Assembly: GCA_945883435.1 (NCBI GenBank)
Contig: CAMCXK010000006.1
Span: 1 to 64,000 of the forward strand
DNA length: 64,000 bases
Direction of reading: 5' to 3'
DNA from: Chthoniobacter flavus
GTDB lineage: Bacteria; Verrucomicrobiota; Verrucomicrobiia; Chthoniobacterales; Terrimicrobiaceae
In this document: piece after piece, positions 25,706-34,169 of the stretch
How positions within the stretch are numbered: position 1 is the stretch's first letter
How the letters are laid out: each line of letters opens with the position of its first letter
Notes under the pieces: model-generated
The model's database searches: none
What the model saw: only the letters and a program-made list of their open reading frames with translations
Told to the model about the DNA's origin: nothing
Position numbers and translations under genes: made by a program

Positions 25706-26962
25706 TTAAGAAATTCCGCGGACATGGGAAGCCGCTTGGCGCGCCGCCTCCAAGCCCGATGTCAGTGCATTTTCAATACAGGCCCCGCGCCGCCAGTCTC
25801 CGCAGGCGATGAATCCGGAAGGCAGCTCGGCAGGGCGCTTGACCGCGAAGCCGGGTGGTTGCAAAGGCACCGCATAGGGCACATCGATCACCGCCAACGG
25901 CTTCGTCGGTGAACCGGGGAAAAGGGCGGCGATTTCCGCGGCGGCTGTGTCTGAAAGGGCTTCGTGATCGAGGCCCTGAGGATCCAAAACCGTTGCGGAC
26001 ACAAGGAAACGTCCATCCGGGGCGCTCTCCGGATCGATGTTTGAAATTTGAACAAAGTGCCGCACGAGGCGGTTGGCCCCCTCGGGAAGAACCAGGCATT
26101 TTTCGCGGTAAAGCGGGCGTGAAGATTCCAGATAGACCACCGTTACAGCCCGTCCCGAGGGCGAAGGTCCGCCTCCGGTCAGGCGTTGAAGCGAGGGTTC
26201 GTCCAGCGCCAGAACCACGCAGGAGGCCTGAAAAACCTCTCCGGAACGCGTCACCACCGCAGGCAGGCTCCGCCCTCCGGGGCGAAGGCTCACCACATGC
26301 TCGTTGAAGCGCAGGAAAGGCAAGGGGAGGGGACGGGCCAATTCCCCGGGCAGACATTGGATTCCCCCGCTTGGAATCCACGCATGACCGGTGAGAAACT
26401 TTTTCAAATAGTAGCAAAAAAGTCCCGCACTGGTCTCCAAGGAGGCATCCAGCAAGACGCCGCCAAAGAATGGAATGGCAAACCGCTCGAAAAAGACGCG
26501 GGAGAAGCCATGTGAAGACAAAAAGCCGGCTGTCGAAACATCGCTGGAAGTGGCGCACCGGGCGAGCAGGGCGGCATCCGTTGTCGCGAAAAGCCGCATC
26601 GACAGCCATGCCAGGCGGACTTGATCCGGCAAAGGCAGGGCGCGGCTGAGGAGCGCGGTCGGGCGCTCGAGCGGATTCCCGAAATACCGCATTCGGGCTC
26701 CATCATGAAGCCATGCTCCGGAGTCGAAGCGGCGAGGTATGATCCTTCCAGCCGGAAGAAGCCGTTGAAGCGTGGGGTAGGAACTCAAGACCACCTGAAA
26801 ACCGTGATCGAGACGGAATCCATCGATCAAACGGGTTTTTTGGCGGCCTCCAGGCTGCGAGTCGGCTTCCAAAATCAAAAACGACACTCCCAAGCGCTGG
26901 AGTTCCCGCGCGCAGGCCAGGCCCGACAAACCCGCGCCTACGATAACCACTTGAGGGCTCAT
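25706..26962 (-). CDS. FAD-dependent amine oxidase/phytoene-desaturase-like oxidoreductase
   Basis: 418 residues. VVIVGAGLSGLACARELQRL is the FAD Rossmann motif, followed by LILEADSQPGGR, the second FAD contact. LDHGFQVVLSSYPTLQRL is typical of bacterial protoporphyrinogen oxidase/desaturase-like proteins, and the C-terminal GFIACGDWRRGACIENALTS closes the FAD site. No signal peptide is seen. Its start overlaps the recQ stop (ATGA). The substrate is unknown; carotenoid or porphyrin genes are absent nearby. Confidence 0.85.
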   Translation of the reverse strand: MSPQVVIVGAGLSGLACARELQRLGVSFLILEADSQPGGRQKTRLIDGFRLDHGFQVVLSSYPTLQRLLPAGRIIPRRFDSGAWLHDGARMRYFGNPLERPTALLSRALPLPDQVRLAWLSMRLFATTDAALLARCATSSDVSTAGFLSSHGFSRVFFERFAIPFFGGVLLDASLETSAGLFCYYLKKFLTGHAWIPSGGIQCLPGELARPLPLPFLRFNEHVVSLRPGGRSLPAVVTRSGEVFQASCVVLALDEPSLQRLTGGGPSPSGRAVTVVYLESSRPLYREKCLVLPEGANRLVRHFVQISNIDPESAPDGRFLVSATVLDPQGLDHEALSDTAAAEIAALFPGSPTKPLAVIDVPYAVPLQPPGFAVKRPAELPSGFIACGDWRRGACIENALTSGLEAARQAASHVRGIS

Positions 26963-28788
26963 GGCGGTCCGGAAAATGAGACTTTGGGATAAGTGCGGAG
27001 ATAGTCTGCAATCTCACCCAGAAAGGCGTCGCCGAAGGCAGCGGCCTTCTTTTCACTAACTCCGGCGATCGTGCCGAGTTGGGCGGACGAGGCCGGATAT
27101 TCCCGTGCCATGAGGCGAAGGGTGTTGTCACCGAAGACCACATAAGCCGGCACCCCGCGCTCGTCGGCAAGGCGCTTGCGAAGACGGCGGAGACGGTCGT
27201 AGAGCGTTTCGTCACACTCGATCGCGCCGGCGCGGGGTTGAACGCTTTTTGCGGGTGCCATCGCCTTGGTCAGGTGGATGACGCGCCGTGACTTGAGGGC
27301 CTCCAGCCCTGCTTGAGTCAGCGAGATGGTCGGAAATTGCCCGCTGTCCTGCGCCAGATAACCCGTGCGGAGGAGTTCGCGGCCGATGGCGGCCCATTGG
27401 GAGCGGGTGAGTTCCTTTCCAATGCCGTAGGTGCTCAAGCGGTCGTGGCCCCAGCGGAGGATTTTTTCGTTCTGGGATCCGGTCAGGATTTCGATGAGGT
27501 GGTTCATGCCCACACCGAAGCGGCCGCACTGCCTGACGCGGTAGGCGCAGGACAGGAGCTTCTGGGCTTGGGTGGTCGCGTTGTAGCTTTCCCTCGGTTG
27601 CAGGCAATTGTCGCAGGCGCCGCAATTTTCGAAATCCGTGGACTCCGCAAAATAGTGGAGCAACTCGCGTCTGCGGCAGGTCGGGCAGTCCGCGTAATGA
27701 AGCATGAGGCGGAGTTGTTCGCGGGCGATCCGTTGCTCGTGGGCATCGCTCATCTCGTCGATAAAATGCGTCTGTTTGGCCGCATCGCCCGCGCTGAAGA
27801 GCATCAGGCAATCCGCGGGAAGTCCATCGCGCCCGGCCCGGCCGGTTTCCTGGTAGTATCCCTCGATGTTTTTGGGCAGGTCGTGGTGGATCACCCATCG
27901 GACGTTGGGTTTGTTGATGCCCATGCCGAATGCGATCGTGGCGCACACGATGCGGGTCTCGTCCCGGATGAACAAATCCTGATTCGCCGCACGCTCGGAA
28001 TTGGTGAGGCCCGCATGGTAGGGCACGGCCGGAAATCCGCGCTCCGTGAGGCTTTCGGCGAGGCGGTCCACAGCCGATCGCGTGGCGCAATAAACGATAC
28101 CACTGTCCACGGGGCGGCGGCGGACGAACTCGGTGATCTGGCGCAGTGGCTGGTCTTTGGGAACCACGCGGTAGGAGAGGTTGGGCCGGTTGAAGCTGGC
28201 GACAAAGATCGAGGGATCACGCAGCCTCAGATGCTGGACGATGTCTTTTCGCACCCGCTCCGTGGCGGTCGCGGTCAGGGCCATGAATGGCACTTCGGGA
28301 AGCCACTCGCGAAGCTTGGCGATCTGGCGGTATTCCGGCCGGAAGTCGTGGCCCCACTCCGAGATGCAGTGTGCTTCGTCGATGGCCACGGCTGAGATGT
28401 TCCACTGGCGGAGGTTTTCCTGCCAATGGTCGAGCATGAGGCGCTCGGGCGCGGCGTAGAGAAGTTTGTAGCGGGCCTCGTGAAGGCCTGCGATCCGGGA
28501 TTTGGACTCCTTGGCGCCGAGCGATGAGTTCAGGAATGTCGCCTCGACTCCGGCGGCTTCAAGCTGGTTGACCTGGTCCTGCATGAGGGCGATCAGCGGC
28601 GAGACCACCAGCGTCAGGCCGTCGCGAACGAGGGCCGGGAGTTGGAAGCAAAGGGATTTTCCACCTCCCGTGGGAAGCAGGGCGAATGTGTCCAGGCCGC
28701 TCAGCGAGGCTTCCATGATCTCCCGTTGCAACGGGCGGAAGGTGTCGTAACCGAAGGTTGACTTCAGCGCGCGCTGCAGCGGATCCAT
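26959..28788 (-). CDS. recQ: ATP-dependent DNA helicase RecQ
   Basis: 609 residues from the ATG at 28788, close to E. coli RecQ. Walker A is in LLPTGGGKSLCFQLPAL (residues 38-54), and the DEAH box is AIDEAHCISEWGHDFRPEY (DEAH at 137-140). ALTATATERVRKDI, GIVYCATR and QETGRAGRDG are the remaining helicase motifs. Four cysteines around CPTCRRRELLHYF and CGACDNC form the RQC zinc site, and a C-terminal HRDC-like region ends it. It starts 2 bases after the glmS stop. Confidence 0.95.
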   Translation of the reverse strand: MDPLQRALKSTFGYDTFRPLQREIMEASLSGLDTFALLPTGGGKSLCFQLPALVRDGLTLVVSPLIALMQDQVNQLEAAGVEATFLNSSLGAKESKSRIAGLHEARYKLLYAAPERLMLDHWQENLRQWNISAVAIDEAHCISEWGHDFRPEYRQIAKLREWLPEVPFMALTATATERVRKDIVQHLRLRDPSIFVASFNRPNLSYRVVPKDQPLRQITEFVRRRPVDSGIVYCATRSAVDRLAESLTERGFPAVPYHAGLTNSERAANQDLFIRDETRIVCATIAFGMGINKPNVRWVIHHDLPKNIEGYYQETGRAGRDGLPADCLMLFSAGDAAKQTHFIDEMSDAHEQRIAREQLRLMLHYADCPTCRRRELLHYFAESTDFENCGACDNCLQPRESYNATTQAQKLLSCAYRVRQCGRFGVGMNHLIEILTGSQNEKILRWGHDRLSTYGIGKELTRSQWAAIGRELLRTGYLAQDSGQFPTISLTQAGLEALKSRRVIHLTKAMAPAKSVQPRAGAIECDETLYDRLRRLRKRLADERGVPAYVVFGDNTLRLMAREYPASSAQLGTIAGVSEKKAAAFGDAFLGEIADYLRTYPKVSFSGPP

Positions 28789-28790
28789 CG

Positions 28791-30638
28791 TCACTCGACC
28801 GTCACGCTTTTCGCCAAATTCCGGGGCTTGTCGACATCGCATCCCAGCTCCACGGCAATATGGTAGGCCAAAAGTTGAAGCGGAATTGCGGTCAAAATCG
28901 GCGCGAGGTAATGCGGAGCCTCGGGGACGAGAATCACATCATCGCAGATTTTCGAAAGCGTGGTGTCCCCCTCGGTTCCGATGGCGATGACCGGGCCTTT
29001 GCGAGCCTTGACCTCCTCGATGTTGCTGAGGTTTTTTTCAAACACCGCATCCTGCGGAGCGATGAACACCGAGGGCGTCTCTCCCGTGATGAGGGCGATG
29101 ACTCCGTGTTTGAGTTCCGCGCTCGGATATCCCGAGGCGGAGATGTAGCTGATCTCCTTCAGCTTCAGTGCCCCCTCCAGCGCGACAGGGTAGTGCGCCT
29201 GGCGTCCCATGAAGAGGAAATTCGAGGCCCGGCAGTATTTTTTTGCCACGGCCGCGACCTGGGATTCCACTTCGAGGGTTCGCGCCACCAGGTCGGGAAG
29301 GGATTCCAGGGCGGAGATGATGTCGCGGCCATCGCTGTGCGAAAGATGCCGGATGCGTCCGAGCAATAGGGCGAGCAGTGCGAAAATGGTGAGCTGGGAA
29401 GTAAATGATTTGGTCGCGGCCACGCCGATTTCGGGGCCGGCGTGCATGTAAACGCCACCATCGCTTTCACGGGCGATCGTGCTCGCCACATTGTTGCAGA
29501 TGCCCAGTGTCCGGTGTCCTTTGCGGCGGCTTTCACGCAAGGCGGCCAGCGTGTCGGCGGTTTCACCGCTTTGGCTGATGACAAAAACCAGCGTGTCGCG
29601 CTGCAGGGGAATGTTGCGGTAGCGGAACTCGCTGGCAAACTCGCATTCGACCGGGATGTGTGCGAGGGACTCGATGAGGTATTCGCCGGTGAGAGCCGCG
29701 TGGAAGGCGGTGCCGCAGCCGGTCAGAACGATCCTGTCGACTGCCCGGAGGTCGCCGTTCGACATGTTCAAGCCGCCCAGTTTGGCGGTGGCCTCCTCGA
29801 TCGACAACCTGCCCCGGAGCGCGTCCCGGGCGGTGTGTGGTTGCTCGTGGATTTCTTTGAGCATGTAGTGCGGAAATTGGCCCTTGTCCACCGAGGCCGG
29901 GTCGAAATCCACACGGCTGATCCGGTAGTCGCTACCGGTGCCCGAGAGGGTGGAAATCTCAAACTCCCCGGCGCGAAGGCGCACGATTTCGTAGTCGTTC
30001 AGATAAACGACATCGCGGGTGTGCGATGCGATGGCGCTCACGTCGCTGGCCAGGAAGTGCTCGTTTTTTCCAATTCCCAAAACCAGCGGGCTTCCCCGGC
30101 GGGCTCCGATCAAAACGCCCGGAACATCCGCATGCACGATGGAAATGCCATAAGTCCCGATCACCTGCCGCAAGGCGGTCCGCAAGGCCTCGACCAAGGC
30201 GCCTTCGCCCTTGGTCCCAGAATTGTCGTAAGCCTCTCCCACAAGGTGGGCGAGAACCTCGGTGTCCGTTTGGGAGTGAAACTCGTGTCCCCGCTCGATC
30301 AGTTGCTCGCGGAGGGTGAGATAGTTTTCGATCACCCCGTTGTGGACCAAGTGAAGACGTCCCGAGCGATCGCTGTGGGGGTGTGCATTCTCACGGGTCA
30401 CCGCCCCATGGGTGGCCCAGCGGGTGTGGCTGATGCCGCAATTTCCGGCGAGCGGGTTTTGGTCGATTTCGGCGGCCAGATTGGCGATCCGTCCAACAGC
30501 TTTTCTCACAGAGATGCCCGAGTCACCGGCCAACGCCACTCCCGCGGAGTCGTAACCGCGATATTCCAATCGCCTCAATCCATCCAAGAGCACCGGCAAG
30601 GCGTCCGCGCGGCCGACATAAGCAACAATTCCACACAT
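28791..30638 (-). CDS. glmS: glutamine--fructose-6-phosphate aminotransferase (isomerizing)
   Basis: 615 residues, starting MCGIVAYVGR with Cys2 as the N-terminal nucleophile. RRLEYRGYDSAGVAL, HTRWATHGAVTRENAHPHSD and HNGVIENYLTLR are the glutaminase motifs. Two SIS domains follow (GCGTAFHAAL, then VFVISQSGETADTLAALRE), and it ends with the usual KSVTVE. It makes glucosamine-6-phosphate for peptidoglycan and LPS. It is first in the minus-strand run and divergent from glgC across 48 bases. I see no ribozyme-like leader there. Confidence 0.97.
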   Translation of the reverse strand: MCGIVAYVGRADALPVLLDGLRRLEYRGYDSAGVALAGDSGISVRKAVGRIANLAAEIDQNPLAGNCGISHTRWATHGAVTRENAHPHSDRSGRLHLVHNGVIENYLTLREQLIERGHEFHSQTDTEVLAHLVGEAYDNSGTKGEGALVEALRTALRQVIGTYGISIVHADVPGVLIGARRGSPLVLGIGKNEHFLASDVSAIASHTRDVVYLNDYEIVRLRAGEFEISTLSGTGSDYRISRVDFDPASVDKGQFPHYMLKEIHEQPHTARDALRGRLSIEEATAKLGGLNMSNGDLRAVDRIVLTGCGTAFHAALTGEYLIESLAHIPVECEFASEFRYRNIPLQRDTLVFVISQSGETADTLAALRESRRKGHRTLGICNNVASTIARESDGGVYMHAGPEIGVAATKSFTSQLTIFALLALLLGRIRHLSHSDGRDIISALESLPDLVARTLEVESQVAAVAKKYCRASNFLFMGRQAHYPVALEGALKLKEISYISASGYPSAELKHGVIALITGETPSVFIAPQDAVFEKNLSNIEEVKARKGPVIAIGTEGDTTLSKICDDVILVPEAPHYLAPILTAIPLQLLAYHIAVELGCDVDKPRNLAKSVTVE

Positions 30639-30686
30639 AAATCCAACGTGACAATCCGCTCCGGCGGGCGCAAGCTTTCGCGTGCG

Positions 30687-31982
30687 ATGACCGTTCAACC
30701 ATCCTCCTCCTTCAAATCCGACACCTTGGCGATCATCATGGGCGGCGGTGCGGGTTCCCGCCTCTTTCCGCTGACCAAGGAGCGCTCCAAGCCCGCTGTT
30801 CCCCTCGGCGGAAAATATCGCCTGGTGGACATTCCCATCAGCAATTGCCTGAATTCCGGGCTGCGCGGGATTTACATTCTGACGCAGTTCAACAGCGCCT
30901 CGCTTCACAGCCATATCAACGAAAGCTACAAGTTCGACAATTTCACTCCGAGTTTTGTCGAGATTCTGGCCGCCCAGCAGACTCCGGAGGGGGCCCGCTG
31001 GTATCAAGGCACGGCCGATGCGGTGCGTCAAAACCTCCGCTACTTCCTCGAGCACCCCTGCAAATATTTTATCATTCTCAGCGGCGACCAACTTTACCGA
31101 ATGGATTACCGCGACATGCTCCGCCAGCATGTGGAGAGCGGCGCCGACTTGACCATCGGCACGATCCCGGTGGAACGCCGCGCCGCGCCGGGTTTTGGAA
31201 TCATGGTGACCGACAGCGAACGCCGCATCCGCGAATTCGTTGAGAAGCCCAAGGATCCCGCTGTTCTGGAGTCCCTGCGCATTCCGCCCGCGCTGCTCGG
31301 GGCGATCGGCCATCCCGAGGGCGAGGAACTTTACCAGGCCTCAATGGGAATCTACATCTTCAACCGCGAGGCGCTGGTTTCGAGTCTCGACAACGACCTC
31401 GTTGATTTCGGCAAAAACATCATTCCCGCCGCGATTCAGAATCGCAAGGTCATGGCGCACATCTTTCAGGGTTACTGGGAGGATATCGGAACCATTCGAT
31501 CATTTTTCGATGCCAACCTCGAAATGGCCGACATCCAGCCGAAGTTCAGCTTCTACGTTCCCGGTGCGCCGGTTTATTCGCAGCCTCTCTGCCTTCCGGC
31601 GAGTGTTATCGAGGGTGCCACGTTGCACCGCGCCATGATTTCCGACGGTTGCATCCTCCGCAATGTCACGATCGAGCGCTGTGTGCTCGGCATTCGCAGT
31701 CTGGTGGGCGACGGTTCCACGCTCCGCAACGTGGTGATGATGGGGGCCGATCTCTATGAATCCACCCGCGATCCGCGGCCTGACGGGGTTCCCCACATCG
31801 GGGTGGGGAAAAATTGCGCTATCGAGGGTGCCATCATCGACAAGAACGCCCGCATCGGCGATAACGTGGTCATCACTCCCAAACCCGCCAACGAATCCGC
31901 GGACGGTGACGGATACTACATCCGCGACGGGATCGTGGTGGTGCCGAAAAACAGTGTCATCCCCGCCGGTGCGAGGATATGA
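30687..31982 (+). CDS. glgC: glucose-1-phosphate adenylyltransferase
   Basis: 431 residues from the ATG at 30687. LAIIMGGGAGSRLFPLTKER and SKPAVPLGGKYRLVDIPISN are the nucleotide-binding and regulatory segments of ADP-glucose pyrophosphorylase. WYQGTADAVRQN, LSGDQLYRMDY, FVEKPKD and YWEDIGTIRSFFDAN complete the catalytic domain. A left-handed beta-helix with hexapeptide-like repeats follows. It commits glucose-1-phosphate to glycogen. It overlaps the following lipoprotein gene by four bases. The FVEKPKDP / WEDIGTI spacing is as in plant-like and verrucomicrobial GlgC. Confidence 0.95.
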   Translation: MTVQPSSSFKSDTLAIIMGGGAGSRLFPLTKERSKPAVPLGGKYRLVDIPISNCLNSGLRGIYILTQFNSASLHSHINESYKFDNFTPSFVEILAAQQTPEGARWYQGTADAVRQNLRYFLEHPCKYFIILSGDQLYRMDYRDMLRQHVESGADLTIGTIPVERRAAPGFGIMVTDSERRIREFVEKPKDPAVLESLRIPPALLGAIGHPEGEELYQASMGIYIFNREALVSSLDNDLVDFGKNIIPAAIQNRKVMAHIFQGYWEDIGTIRSFFDANLEMADIQPKFSFYVPGAPVYSQPLCLPASVIEGATLHRAMISDGCILRNVTIERCVLGIRSLVGDGSTLRNVVMMGADLYESTRDPRPDGVPHIGVGKNCAIEGAIIDKNARIGDNVVITPKPANESADGDGYYIRDGIVVVPKNSVIPAGARI

Positions 31983-32575
31983 CAGGCGCTATGAACCGAC
32001 CGATCCTCGCCTTTTTTTGTGGATGTTTGCTCCTGCTGGGTGGGTGCCGTTACTCCAATCCGCTTACGTCCGCCCCCTCGGAGGATGTTAACACGTGGCT
32101 TCTGGGCGAGTGGCAGCGCAAGGAAAAGTCGGGTGTTTCGCGTGTGATCATCTCTCCGGCGGGGACCGACCGCTACCGCGTGCAACTCTCTCTGGCTCCC
32201 CGTCGCGGAGCTTCCCGAAGGGATGCGGACTTCGAAGCCTGGGCTTCGCGCGTCGGCAACGCCACGTTCTTCACCTTGCGCAGCCTGAGGCCGGCAGCCG
32301 GCCTTGCCGAGGGTGATCATGTGTTTGTGCACGCCGAAATGGTCGACCAGTTGACGGTTCGTTTCCGTCCGCTGCAAATCTCCGCTCCGGTGGATTCCAG
32401 CAGCAAGTCGCTCCGTGCCGAGGTCCGCTCGCTCTTGAATGGCGGGGGATTGTTCGGACCCGATGAGGAGTGGACCCGCATCGCGGAGGTTTATGAAACC
32501 CGCGACGGTCAAACCGGTCTTTTTCAGCCGGTGCGCTACGTCAAACCCGAGCAACCCGCGCGGATCAACGACTGA
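31979..32575 (+). CDS. putative lipoprotein
   Basis: 198 residues from the ATG overlapping the glgC stop; an ATG four codons later is equally possible. The N-terminus ILAFFCGCLLLLGGCRYSNP has a lipobox ending at Cys23. The rest is soluble and beta-rich (VNTWLLGEWQRKEKSGVSRV, then YRVQLSLAP), without a recognised domain. WLLGEW-RKE recalls proteins that measure departure from a baseline, but I assign no function. It is coupled to glgC and its 3' end overlaps the convergent MauE-like gene by 11 bases. Confidence 0.75.
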   Translation: MTGAMNRPILAFFCGCLLLLGGCRYSNPLTSAPSEDVNTWLLGEWQRKEKSGVSRVIISPAGTDRYRVQLSLAPRRGASRRDADFEAWASRVGNATFFTLRSLRPAAGLAEGDHVFVHAEMVDQLTVRFRPLQISAPVDSSSKSLRAEVRSLLNGGGLFGPDEEWTRIAEVYETRDGQTGLFQPVRYVKPEQPARIND

Positions 32576-33035
32576 TTCCGGGCTCCGGCGTTGCGGAAGG
32601 CCGCACCAAAAGCAAGGCCGCCGCCCCGGCGAGAATTCCGGCGTCGCGGATCATTGCCATCGCCATCGCCGCGCGAGTGGGGGGCTCGTCGCCACCGAAA
32701 CATCCGCACGAAACCACGATCCCGTTGGCCATCGCCCAGCCGAGAACGGCCATAAAGACAACAGACAAGCCGCCAACCATCGCGGCGCCCGCCGTCCAGA
32801 CGCGGGGCGCGAGCAGCAGGGCCCCGGAGATGATTTCGATCCAGGCAAGACCAATTGCCAGGGGACCCGTCCACGCTCCCGGCACGAAGGTGAATGGCAG
32901 CAGGGCCGTGGCAAATGCACGGCTGTCCGAGGCCTTCACGATGCCGGCATACAGAAAAACCGCGCCCAATAAAATCCTGAGGACGACCCGCCAATACCGC
33001 CAAAAATTCGAAATGCATCCCATGCCATGTCCCAT
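32565..33035 (-). CDS. MauE/DoxX-family membrane protein
   Basis: About 156 residues from the ATG at 33035. It has four hydrophobic segments starting with VVLRILLGAVFLYAGIVKAS, then GLAWIEIISGALLLAP, and the cysteine pair in GIVVSCGCFGGDEP. This order is that of MauE/DoxD-like proteins, in which a CGCFG motif sits after the third helix. Family members are linked to disulfide or quinone redox in the membrane. No partner is apparent here. It runs convergent to the lipoprotein gene. Confidence 0.8.
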   Translation of the reverse strand: MGHGMGCISNFWRYWRVVLRILLGAVFLYAGIVKASDSRAFATALLPFTFVPGAWTGPLAIGLAWIEIISGALLLAPRVWTAGAAMVGGLSVVFMAVLGWAMANGIVVSCGCFGGDEPPTRAAMAMAMIRDAGILAGAAALLLVRPSATPEPGISR

Positions 33036-33154
33036 GAGAACGACTCTCCCTCCCGGCTCCGGGGCATCCAATCAAAATCCGCAGCATCTTGGTCTGCCGG
33101 TCGCGCTGGTTTGGGATTGAAGGGATCCAGGCGGTTTTACAAATTCATGCCGGC

Positions 33155-33469
33155 ATGATTTCCTCCGCGCAACAATTGGCGTTTGATCTGGCACCCAAGT
33201 CGTCGGGGGACCTTCCACCTGTGGATGGGCTCGACGGTTGGCGCGAGACCCGCAAATTGGAACAGGCGGGGATGGCGGGAAGGCATGGTCTGCCGATCGG
33301 GCGACGTGTGCGGGTCGATTTTGCAAACAGTCCCTCGCTGGAGGGGATGCTTTTTGCGGCCGATCCGTCGCAGCAGGTCTCCCGTGGACGGAGGGGCGGT
33401 CTGACTCTCCGGATCGGAATCGCGGTTTTCAGTGCCGACGAAATCTCGGCTTGTGTGGCCTTGGATTGA
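33155..33469 (+). CDS. small uncharacterised protein
   Basis: 104 residues from the ATG at 33155; a start at 33089 is possible. The sequence is soluble. Its C-terminal half, SLEGMLFAADPSQQVSRGRR then LTLRIGIAVFSADEISACV, is beta-rich and looks like a compact domain. I do not recognise the family, and there is no signal peptide. It lies 72 bases before the DUF2760 gene on the same strand, separate from its neighbours. A minus-strand frame here is judged to be a shadow. Confidence 0.5.
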   Translation: MISSAQQLAFDLAPKSSGDLPPVDGLDGWRETRKLEQAGMAGRHGLPIGRRVRVDFANSPSLEGMLFAADPSQQVSRGRRGGLTLRIGIAVFSADEISACVALD

Positions 33470-33541
33470 GCGGCTTGGATTTTTGTCAGGGTGAGGAAAA
33501 CCCATTGCCAACGCGGCGGGGCTTCCCCACATTTCCGGCCC

Positions 33542-34162
33542 ATGCAAAAGCCTGTTCTGATTGTCGCCGGCGGAGTCCTTCTGGCCGTTAATGCGGTCGC
33601 CGTGTTTCTGCCCTCGCCGAACTCCATCCTTGCCGCGCAAACCCTCTCCGCCATCGCGGGGATGGTTCTTGTTTTCGTGGCCATTCGTCCGCAAGCGCCG
33701 GTTCCGGTGGCCACGCAGTCGCCAGTTGCGGTTCCGTTGCCGAAGGATCCGGTTGCTCCGCCTCCCCGCGCAGAGGCCGAGGTCGTGGCCCTGCTCGGAT
33801 TGTTTCAGGAAGGCGGACGTTTGGTGGACTTTCTGATGGAGGATATCTCATCCGCCCCGGATGCCCAGTTGGCCCCTGCCGCGCGTGTGGTGCACTCGGG
33901 CTGCCGAAAGGTGCTGCAGGACTATTTTGAAATCTCACCCCTGCGTTCCGAAGGCGAAGGGGCCCGCGTGACCTTGCAGAAGGGATTTGAGGCGGACCAA
34001 TACCGGTTGATTGGAACGGTGGGCGACCAGGAGGTTCACCACGGGAAGTTGCTGCATCACGGGTGGGAGGCAAACAACGTCAAACTGCCGCGCATTTCCG
34101 GCTTGGCTCCCGGAAAACGCTGGCCGGTGCTTGCTCCGGCGGAAGTCGAGGTTGCGTCCTGA
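33542..34162 (+). CDS. DUF2760 protein, partner of an Hsp70-like gene
   Basis: 206 residues from the ATG at 33542. Two hydrophobic segments at the start (LIVAGGVLLAVNAVAVFLPS and AQTLSAIAGMVLVFVAI) suggest a membrane anchor. The C-terminal domain has LGLFQEGGRLVDFLMEDIS, VHSGCRKVLQDYFE and KLLHHGWEANNVKLP, the hallmark of DUF2760. This family is regularly found just before Hsp70-like genes, as here with 7 bases between. The function is unknown; a chaperone adaptor at the membrane is an inference. Confidence 0.85.
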   Translation: MQKPVLIVAGGVLLAVNAVAVFLPSPNSILAAQTLSAIAGMVLVFVAIRPQAPVPVATQSPVAVPLPKDPVAPPPRAEAEVVALLGLFQEGGRLVDFLMEDISSAPDAQLAPAARVVHSGCRKVLQDYFEISPLRSEGEGARVTLQKGFEADQYRLIGTVGDQEVHHGKLLHHGWEANNVKLPRISGLAPGKRWPVLAPAEVEVAS

Positions 34163-34169
34163 TCAAGCC

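Noticed and set aside
28758-29369. Plus-strand open frame of 203 codons
   Set aside because: It is antisense to the end of glmS, which is certain.
30639-30686. Possible glmS ribozyme or riboswitch in the glmS-glgC gap
   Set aside because: The gap is only 48 bases, too short for a glmS ribozyme with its pseudoknots.
33145-33714. Minus-strand frames of about 185 codons
   Set aside because: They are antisense to the DUF2760 start and the small 33155 gene, and show no domain.
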